Shown in pieces: positions 58,766 through 64,000 of a stretch of DNA of 64,000 nucleotides. The notes under the pieces were generated by a model. It was given only the letters and a program-made list of their open reading frames with translations. It did no database searches and was not told where the DNA came from. The stretch is taken from contig NZ_BOVL01000014.1 in NCBI RefSeq assembly GCF_019972155.1, forward strand, positions 1 to 64,000, in the 5' to 3' direction. Position numbers and translations under genes: made by a program. This stretch comes from Bradyrhizobium sp. RD5-C2. Its GTDB lineage: Bacteria > Pseudomonadota > Alphaproteobacteria > Rhizobiales > Xanthobacteraceae. Position 1 is the first letter of the stretch. Each line of letters begins with the position of its first letter.

Positions 58766-58900
58766 AGGTGGCTGGCGAAATCACCCCCGGCCGGCCGGAA
58801 TTGGGTTCGAATCGGCAACAATGATGTGCCGCGCTGGCGGATAATCTCGCTGGCATCGCCGAGCTACTTGTTCGTCACCAACAAACAAGGAGCAACGGCA

Positions 58901-59488
58901 ATGAACATCCTGCACATCGATTCAAGCATCCTCGGCGTCAACTCGGTCACCCGCCCGCTTTCCGCCTTGGCGGTACGACGCCTGGTCGCCGAGAATCCCG
59001 GCGCCCACGTCCAGCATCTCGATCTTGGCGCCGACCCGATCGATCACCTGAGCGGCGAGCAGTTCGCCGCTCGCGGCAAGACGGTCGATCCCGTTCTCCA
59101 GCAGTTCAAGGCTGCCGATGTCATCGTCATCGGTTCGCCGATGTACAACTGGACGATCTCGAGCCAGCTCAAGGCCTGGATCGATCGGGTCGCCGTCGCC
59201 GGCGAGACGTTCGCCTACACCGCCCAAGGCCCAAAAGGACTGGCCGGCGGCAAGCGCATCATCGTCGTCACCGGCCGCGGCAGTTCGATGCTCGACGCCC
59301 GTTACGACGGCTACGATCACCAGGAGCCGTACCTGCGTAGCGTCTTCCGCTTCCTCGGCATCGACGATGTGACCTTCGTCCACGCCCAGGGCCTTGCGCT
59401 CGCACCTGATGCCCGTCCGGAGATCGTCGCGAAGGCCGAGGCCGAGATCGAAAACCTGATTCCTCCTCCGCAGCCGATCGCTGCCTGA
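58901..59488 (+). CDS. azoR: FMN-dependent NADH-azoreductase
   Basis: This 195-residue flavodoxin-fold enzyme has N-terminal MNILHIDSSILGVNSVTRPLSALAVRRL (FMN phosphate loop), GSPMYNWTISSQLKAWIDRVAVAGETFAYT and VVTGRGS. It starts at ATG 58901 behind AAGGAG. AzoR enzymes are two-electron quinone and azo-dye reductases that protect against thiol-reactive quinones. It heads a run of three plus-strand genes (azoR and two hydrolases) spaced 23 and 44 bases apart, divergent from lysR. Confidence 0.95.
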   Translation: MNILHIDSSILGVNSVTRPLSALAVRRLVAENPGAHVQHLDLGADPIDHLSGEQFAARGKTVDPVLQQFKAADVIVIGSPMYNWTISSQLKAWIDRVAVAGETFAYTAQGPKGLAGGKRIIVVTGRGSSMLDARYDGYDHQEPYLRSVFRFLGIDDVTFVHAQGLALAPDARPEIVAKAEAEIENLIPPPQPIAA

Positions 59489-59511
59489 AGCATCGGAAAC
59501 GGAGAAGTCCC

Positions 59512-60459
59512 ATGTTTTCCTCTTTCGCAAAATCGCTCTGGATCCGCGGCGCCGTCACGCTGATGTCGGCCATCAACCTCCTCGCCGCGCCCCCGGCGCG
59601 GGCGCAGGTCAAGAGCTGGCCTGCGACCTTCCACGCCGAGCAGGTGCCGGTGAGCAACGGCACGCAGTACGTCCGCGTCGGCGGCTCCGGACCCGCCGTC
59701 GTGCTGCTGCACGGCTTCGGTGACACCGGCGACATGTGGGTACCGCTCGCCGAAGTGTTGGTGAAGGACCACACCGTGATCGTGCCCGACCTTCGCGGCA
59801 TGGGACTGTCGTCCCACCCGGAGGGCGGTTACCGCAAGGTCGAACAGGCCCGCGATCTCGCCGGCATCCTGGATCGCATCGGCGTCAAGGACGTCACGCT
59901 CGTCACCCACGACATTGGCAACATGGTCGGCTACGCCTTCGCCGCGCAGTACCCGTCGCGGACGACGAAGTGGGTCGCCATGGATGCGCCTCTGCCGGGT
60001 CTCGGACATTGGGACGACCAGTACAAGAATCCGAAGGTCTGGCACTGGAATTTCCGCGGCCCGGACGTCGAGCGTCTCGTCGCCGGCCGAGAGCGGATCC
60101 TGCTCGATCGCTTCTACAACGAAATGTCGGCCGATCCCGCCCGCATCGACGAAGCAACGCGCGAACACTATGCGGCGCTCTACGCACGACCGCTGGCGAT
60201 CCACGACGCCTTCAGCGGCCAGTTTGCGGCCTTCGCCGACGATGCCGTCGACAATCGGAAGCTGGTCGAAAAGGGCACGCTGACGATGCCGGTGCTTGCG
60301 ATCGGCGGCGACCATTCCTACGGCGCCCGACTCGTCGTCGAACTCCAGCCTGCCGCGGCCAATATTTCGTCCGGCATCGTCAAGGACTCCGGCCACTGGA
60401 TCATGGAGGAGCAGCCCGACCAGGCCGTCGCCCTCATCACCTCGTTCCTCGCCAAATAG
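59512..60459 (+). CDS. Exported alpha/beta hydrolase, epoxide hydrolase / haloalkane dehalogenase type
   Basis: This 315-residue protein has a signal peptide (LWIRGAVTLMSAINLLAAPPARAQ). The alpha/beta fold has oxyanion motif LLHGFGDTGDMW and an Asp nucleophile in VTHDIGNMVGYAFA (the HDxG form of epoxide hydrolases and dehalogenases, not a Ser). DLRGMGLSS and the terminal histidine in KDSGHWIMEEQPD complete the picture. An aspartate nucleophile indicates hydrolysis of epoxides or C-halogen bonds. It lies 23 bases after azoR, fitting an electrophile-detoxification operon. Export of such an enzyme is known in related proteins. Confidence 0.9.
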   Translation: MFSSFAKSLWIRGAVTLMSAINLLAAPPARAQVKSWPATFHAEQVPVSNGTQYVRVGGSGPAVVLLHGFGDTGDMWVPLAEVLVKDHTVIVPDLRGMGLSSHPEGGYRKVEQARDLAGILDRIGVKDVTLVTHDIGNMVGYAFAAQYPSRTTKWVAMDAPLPGLGHWDDQYKNPKVWHWNFRGPDVERLVAGRERILLDRFYNEMSADPARIDEATREHYAALYARPLAIHDAFSGQFAAFADDAVDNRKLVEKGTLTMPVLAIGGDHSYGARLVVELQPAAANISSGIVKDSGHWIMEEQPDQAVALITSFLAK

Positions 60460-60503
60460 CCCTTAGCCGGAACCTCATCTCATCCAACACAGGAACTACG
60501 ACC

Positions 60504-61373
60504 ATGAAAACCGCTCTCAAGATCGCTTCCAATCCCTCCACCGCTTCCGAGACCGAGGAAGAAACCTTCACCGGCGTCGGCGGGGTCGCCATCTTCACAC
60601 GATCATGGCACCCGGTGAGCACGCCGCGCGGTGTCATCGCGATCTCGCACGGCTTCAACTCGCACAGCGGACAGTACGTTCGCTCGGCAGAGCAGTTCGT
60701 CGCGGCAGGGCTTGCCGTCTACGCGCTCGATCACCGCGGACGAGGCAAGTCCGGAGGCGAACGCTTCCACGTCGAATCCTTTGCCGATTATGTGGATGAC
60801 CTCGCGACTTTCATCCGGCAGGTCAAAACCCGCGAGCCCGGGCTTCCGGTCTTTCTGCTGGGTCATAGCGCGGGTGGCGTGATCGCGTCGATCTACGCCG
60901 TCGATCATCAGTCTGAACTCGCGGGTCTCGTCTCTGAGAGTTTCGCCTACAAGCTGCCGGCGCCGGCGTTCGCGCTGTCCGCGCTCAAGGGCCTCGGTTG
61001 GTTGGCCCCGCATCTACGTGTGCTGAAGCTGAAGAATGCGGACTTCTCACGAGATCCAGAAGTCGTCGAGTCCATGAACCGCGACCCGTTGATCGCCGGT
61101 GAGAACGAGACGGCTAAGACCGTCGCGGCGCTGGTCCGGGCCGACGAGAAGCTCAAGATGAGTTTTCCGCTCATCGAGCTTCCCCTGTTGATCCTCCACG
61201 GCACCAAGGATCGCGCGGCGCTGCCGGAAGGCAGTCGGCTCTTCCGCGACACCGCCGGTTCGAAGGACAAGACCCTCAAGCTCTACGATGGCGCGTTCCA
61301 CGATCTACTGAACGACGTCGACGGAGACGAGGTGGCAGCGGACATTATCGCCTGGATCGACAAGCGCATCTGA
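60504..61373 (+). CDS. Alpha/beta hydrolase (monoacylglycerol-lipase-like)
   Basis: This 289-residue protein starts at ATG 60504 behind AGGAAC. The Hydrolase_4/monoacylglycerol lipase pattern is present: SHGFNSHSGQYVRSAEQFVAAGLAVYALDHRGRGKSGG, nucleophile elbow LGHSAGGVIAS, acid in LHGTKDRAAL and histidine in GAFHDLLND. It has no signal peptide and is probably cytoplasmic. It is last in the azoR operon. The frame is open upstream to 59736 but that part overlaps the preceding gene in another frame, so no fusion is implied. Substrate unknown; lipid or ester hydrolysis is likely. Confidence 0.92.
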   Translation: MKTALKIASNPSTASETEEETFTGVGGVAIFTRSWHPVSTPRGVIAISHGFNSHSGQYVRSAEQFVAAGLAVYALDHRGRGKSGGERFHVESFADYVDDLATFIRQVKTREPGLPVFLLGHSAGGVIASIYAVDHQSELAGLVSESFAYKLPAPAFALSALKGLGWLAPHLRVLKLKNADFSRDPEVVESMNRDPLIAGENETAKTVAALVRADEKLKMSFPLIELPLLILHGTKDRAALPEGSRLFRDTAGSKDKTLKLYDGAFHDLLNDVDGDEVAADIIAWIDKRI

Positions 61374-61391
61374 TCGTTCGAGCCATCATGC

Positions 61392-61421
61392 GGGGCGGGC
61401 ACTTCGATCGGTGCTCGCCCC
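61392..61421 (+). terminator. Hairpin after the azoR operon
   Basis: An 11-bp stem (GGGGCGGGCAC / GTGCTCGCCCC, one mismatch) with an 8-base loop lies 18 bases beyond the last hydrolase stop. The T run is weak (ACATGCGTTTT). The rest of 61422-61669 shows no gene. Confidence 0.6.
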
Positions 61422-61669
61422 ACATGCGTTTTCGAGCTCTGAAGATTGGTCCCCCGGTCGACGCGGCACCGGTGTCGGTCAGCGACCCGGATTGACGCAT
61501 TTCCGGCATCAGTGAGGTGCCGCGCTCCCGGATTATCGATCGACTGATCCCGAACTAGCGTGAGCCATCAACTGCAAGGGACATCGACGGTCCCTGCAGA
61601 GGACCCCGGGGTGAGGAATCATCCATTTCATCGCGCCGCCAGTGCCGCGGCCACCAAAGGAGAACGTCC

Positions 61670-62104
61670 ATGTTCGCTCTGCACAAGGGTTTTGACAGCG
61701 AAATCACGCCGATCGTGCGTCCTCGCGATTTGCCGGCTCGCGCCGCCATCATGGGAGAAGCCGCCGTACCGGATGTGCCCGCCGCCGTCGGCTGGATGAT
61801 CCTCGGCGCCTACGCGTTGATCATGGCGTCCTTTCTGGTGTTTTTTGCACGCGATATGGAAGCCGGCCTGATGGTGGCGATCAGCGGCGTGTACTTCACG
61901 GTCTATCTCGGGGTGCCGGCCGTGATCTTCCGTACCGAGGGACGCAGTGGCGATGTCGACCTGCACCGCTTCCTGAAGGACGGGCTGAACACGTGGACCG
62001 GCCACGTTGACGGCCACGAAGCGATCGTTCAAATCCTGCTGATCCCGGCCGCACTCTTCATCGCGATCACCGCGATCGGGATCATCTCGATCGTGGTTTC
62101 CTGA
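61670..62104 (+). CDS. Hypothetical inner-membrane protein
   Basis: This 144-residue protein starts at ATG 61670 with an AAAGGAG ribosome site. A soluble N-terminus of about 35 residues (FDSEITPIVRPRDLPARA) is followed by three membrane segments (GWMILGAYALIMASFLVFFA, GLMVAISGVYFTVYLGVPAVIF and IVQILLIPAALFIAITAIGIISIVV). A charged loop with GHVDGHEA lies before the last segment. I do not recognise a family. It is isolated between hairpins and the minus-strand universal stress gene, with about 270 bases on its 3' side that hold nothing obvious. Confidence 0.78.
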   Translation: MFALHKGFDSEITPIVRPRDLPARAAIMGEAAVPDVPAAVGWMILGAYALIMASFLVFFARDMEAGLMVAISGVYFTVYLGVPAVIFRTEGRSGDVDLHRFLKDGLNTWTGHVDGHEAIVQILLIPAALFIAITAIGIISIVVS

Positions 62105-62375
62105 CCGGATGCCTTCGCCGCGATCCGCAGACGAAACGTCGTCCGGATGCCCGGGCGGCGTTGCTTTTTGCCAAGTGGTCTGGCGTCGATACTCCCACCT
62201 GCGACGTGTGGGGGAGGGGACCTCTACGCAATTTCGGAATATTAGAAGAATATCCCTGAGTTGCCCGACGTGTCAAGTCGCCTGGTCGAACGCCGGCGGC
62301 CGCCCGCTACTTTGCATGGGGTTGTTTTCGATATTTTGGCGGCGCCGCCTGCGACGGCCCCGTAACTCGTCCGCT

Positions 62376-62801
62376 TTAGTGCCGCACCACCAGCACCGAG
62401 CATTTGGCGTAGCGCACGACGTGTCCGGCATTGGAGCCGAGGAAGTAGGTGCGCATCGCCGGGCGGTGCGAGGTCATCACGATCAGGTCGGCCTTCATGG
62501 TCGCCGCCTCTTCGAGGATCTCGTGATAGATGCCGCCCTGGCGAACCACGCCCGAGATGCGCCCGGGCGCGATGCCGGATTCGCGCGCGACGATCGCGAG
62601 CGCTTCCTCCGATGTTTCACGCTGCTGGCTGTCGAAATCCGCCGGGACATACTCGGCGAGCATCACCGGCGTCATCGGCAATACGTTGAGCAGCCGCACC
62701 GCCCCGTTCCAGGTTTGCGACAGCGTCGCAGCGGTTGCGATCGCAGGCTTCGCCAGATCGGTATCGGCGAGGTCGATCGGCACGAGAATTGACTTGTACA
62801 T
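62376..62801 (-). CDS. Universal stress protein (UspA family)
   Basis: This 141-residue single Usp domain begins MYKSILVPIDLADTD. Its C-terminus (LIVMTSHRPAMRTYFLGSNAGHVVRYAKCSVLVVRH) corresponds to the ATP-binding G-x2-G-x9-G(S/T)-type loop, here GSNAGHVVRYAKCS. The ribosome site GGAGG lies 6 bases before the start. Usp proteins accumulate under starvation, oxidative or membrane stress. No partner gene is adjacent. Confidence 0.93.
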   Translation of the reverse strand: MYKSILVPIDLADTDLAKPAIATAATLSQTWNGAVRLLNVLPMTPVMLAEYVPADFDSQQRETSEEALAIVARESGIAPGRISGVVRQGGIYHEILEEAATMKADLIVMTSHRPAMRTYFLGSNAGHVVRYAKCSVLVVRH

Positions 62802-62958
62802 CTGCGCCTCCTGTCCGCGATTGGTCTGGAGCCGTTTGGTCCCTGTGCCGGGACGCGCGCCTTCTTTTTCTTGAAGTAGCTCGTCGTGTCGCCGCGAACC
62901 GGTCCCCCTGTCGCGCCGACATCAATATAGCATGGCAGAGCTGCGTTGTCCGCTTGCG

Positions 62959-63501
62959 TCAGCCGCGCGAGGCCTGCTTCAACAGTTTAGGGCTAACGAA
63001 CAGCACGAGCTTGCCGCGCCGGAAGGAGACCTCGTTCCAGTCGTCGGTCGCGAAGTCGAACACGGCGAGCCCCGAGGTCGGCAAATTGTCGCCGAGCGCG
63101 CGCTTGGCGGCCTCGTCGCCGCTGCCGGTCAGCGTCAGCGCGAGCTCGTGCATGCCGGGATTATGGCCGATCAGCATCAGCCGCTTCGGGTCGGTGACGG
63201 AGGCCATCCGGATCGCGGTCAGCAGCTGCGCCGGATCGGCGCCGTAGAGTTCCGGCACGAATTCGACTTTCGGCGCGGGTCCGGCGCCCTTCAGCGCCTC
63301 GCGCACGATCTCCCAGGTCTGCGTGGTGCGGGCTGCCGGCGACACCAGCGCCAGATTGGGCAGGGGCGGGTGGCGGGCGATCCAGCCCCCGATCTCCGCC
63401 GCATCGCGGTGGCCGCGCTCGTCGAGACGACGGTCCTGGTCCTGCCCCGAAGGCGCGTCGGTTTCGGTCTTGGCGTGACGCAGCAGCAGCAAACGGCGCA
63501 T
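62959..63501 (-). CDS. SixA-type histidine phosphatase (phosphoglycerate-mutase-like)
   Basis: This 180-residue protein has the N-terminal catalytic RHG motif LLLLRHAKTETD, a second segment PNLALVSPAARTTQTW and the second histidine in MLIGHNPGMHELAL. SixA dephosphorylates histidine phosphotransfer domains such as ArcB and PtsN-system proteins in E. coli; family members can also act on small phospho-compounds. The stand-alone Hpt protein at 28830 is a conceivable but distant substrate. It is divergent from the FAD oxidoreductase gene. Confidence 0.9.
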   Translation of the reverse strand: MRRLLLLRHAKTETDAPSGQDQDRRLDERGHRDAAEIGGWIARHPPLPNLALVSPAARTTQTWEIVREALKGAGPAPKVEFVPELYGADPAQLLTAIRMASVTDPKRLMLIGHNPGMHELALTLTGSGDEAAKRALGDNLPTSGLAVFDFATDDWNEVSFRRGKLVLFVSPKLLKQASRG

Positions 63502-63595
63502 GGACTTCCATCTCGATTCGGTCTGGTCGAATTAATTCTACAGGCGCATGCCCTGGACAAGGTGACAAGCGCCGCAGCGGTTCGTAAGAAACGAC

Positions 63596-64000
63596 ATGAG
63601 CGAGACTTCCACAAGTGCGGCGGACGGCCCCGACGAGGCGGCCTCGCCGTCCCGCGACCGTCTGGCATTCGACCTCGACGTCGACATTTGCGTGGTCGGG
63701 GCGGGGCTGGCCGGCCTGACCGTGGCACGCGAGGCGGCGCGGCTTGGCGCCAGCGTCGCCGTGCTCGAGGGCCGTCAGGTCGGCTGGAACGCCTCCGGCC
63801 ACCATCTCGGCACCGTGATGCCGGGCTTCGGGCTGCCGATATCGGATGTGATCGAGCGCGTCGGCCTCGATGATGCCCGCGAATTATGGGCGCTGTCGAA
63901 GGAGGGCGCCGATTATGTTCGCGCCACCGCCACCGAGGATCTGATCCCGGGCATCAGGGCGAGCGACGGCGCGCTGGAAGTCTCTAATGTCGATGTCGGC
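63596..64000 (+). CDS. FAD-dependent oxidoreductase, N-terminal part (3' truncated by window)
   Basis: The frame opens at ATG 63596 and runs off the window end after 135 codons. After an acidic leader (SETSTSAADGPDEAA) comes a classic FAD-binding beta-alpha-beta motif, DICVVGAGLAGLTVAREAARLGASVAVLEG. Then follows WNASGHHLGTVMPGFGLPI, the pattern of D-amino-acid-dehydrogenase/gamma-glutamylputrescine-oxidase-like (DAO family) proteins. These oxidise an amine to an imine with FAD. The substrate domain lies outside the window. Confidence 0.85.
   Translation, partial: MSETSTSAADGPDEAASPSRDRLAFDLDVDICVVGAGLAGLTVAREAARLGASVAVLEGRQVGWNASGHHLGTVMPGFGLPISDVIERVGLDDARELWALSKEGADYVRATATEDLIPGIRASDGALEVSNVDVG

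Noticed and set aside
58800..58820. T-loop-like GGTTCGAATC suggesting a tRNA upstream of azoR
   Set aside because: The flanking bases do not pair into a T stem and no acceptor, D or anticodon arms are found.
59736..60503. In-frame N-terminal extension of the monoacylglycerol-lipase-like protein into the upstream hydrolase gene
   Set aside because: The extension is a different-frame reading of the preceding gene; homology starts at 60504, which has its own ribosome site.

Overview
The window is high-GC, densely coded DNA from an alphaproteobacterium, most likely a Bradyrhizobium or close relative in the Nitrobacteraceae. The evidence is family content, not a database match. It has a giant coiled-coil protein of the rhizobial growth-pole-ring type, a likely gene pair for a 3-amino sugar of the kind found in Bradyrhizobium lipid A, a thioredoxin-reductase-like ferredoxin-NADP reductase, a STAS-MlaE fusion, and several palindromic intergenic repeats common in that group. 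No rRNA, tRNA, CRISPR array or complete insertion sequence was seen.

Layout. 1-4.5 kb: envelope sugars and cell wall (3' end of manC, Gfo/Idh/MocA dehydrogenase, DegT aminotransferase, murJ). 4.5-11 kb: redox and small regulatory genes (lone CoxL-like molybdoenzyme subunit, cytochrome c', CHRD protein, diheme cytochrome c, and a TetR gene divergent from a membrane protein/DoxX pair with a clear palindromic operator). 11-15.3 kb: a stand-alone RAM-domain protein, thiD, a metallophosphoesterase overlapping a GT4 glycosyltransferase behind a candidate Pho box (probably PlcP/Agt-type lipid remodelling), and a threonine/serine dehydratase. 15.4-22.3 kb: two hypothetical proteins, an MFS transporter, a dipeptide epimerase and an mlaEFD lipid-transport operon. 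22.5-31.5 kb: the 1,990-residue growth-pole-ring-like protein, a candidate CtrA site in its upstream region, a single-domain Hpt protein, ferredoxin, thioesterase and ferredoxin-NADP reductase.

31.5-49.1 kb: a DUF2147 protein, SGNH hydrolase, LPG-synthase-like membrane protein, MFS efflux pump, S9 peptidase, two large GGDEF/EAL proteins, several small membrane or secreted proteins (one of 34 residues), and a MocR regulator with direct-repeat sites divergent from a DUF1127 gene. 49.1-54.3 kb: an accessory segment bracketed by two near-identical 85-86 bp direct repeats. It holds a membrane-anchored AraC regulator, an acyltransferase, a serine hydrolase, a VOC gene broken by an in-frame amber codon and an IS5-type transposase stub.

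54.4-61.4 kb: an efflux and electrophile/peroxide-stress cluster (HlyD/EmrB pump, Ohr peroxidase, LysR regulator, azoreductase, two alpha/beta hydrolases) with LysR-type dyads ahead of the pump operon and of the regulator. 61.4-64 kb: a small membrane protein, universal stress protein, SixA phosphatase and the 5' end of an FAD oxidoreductase.

The most interesting points are the growth-pole-ring-like gene with its repeat architecture and CtrA site, the Pho-box-led PlcP/Agt-like pair, the GnnA/GnnB-like pair, and the repeat-flanked island.
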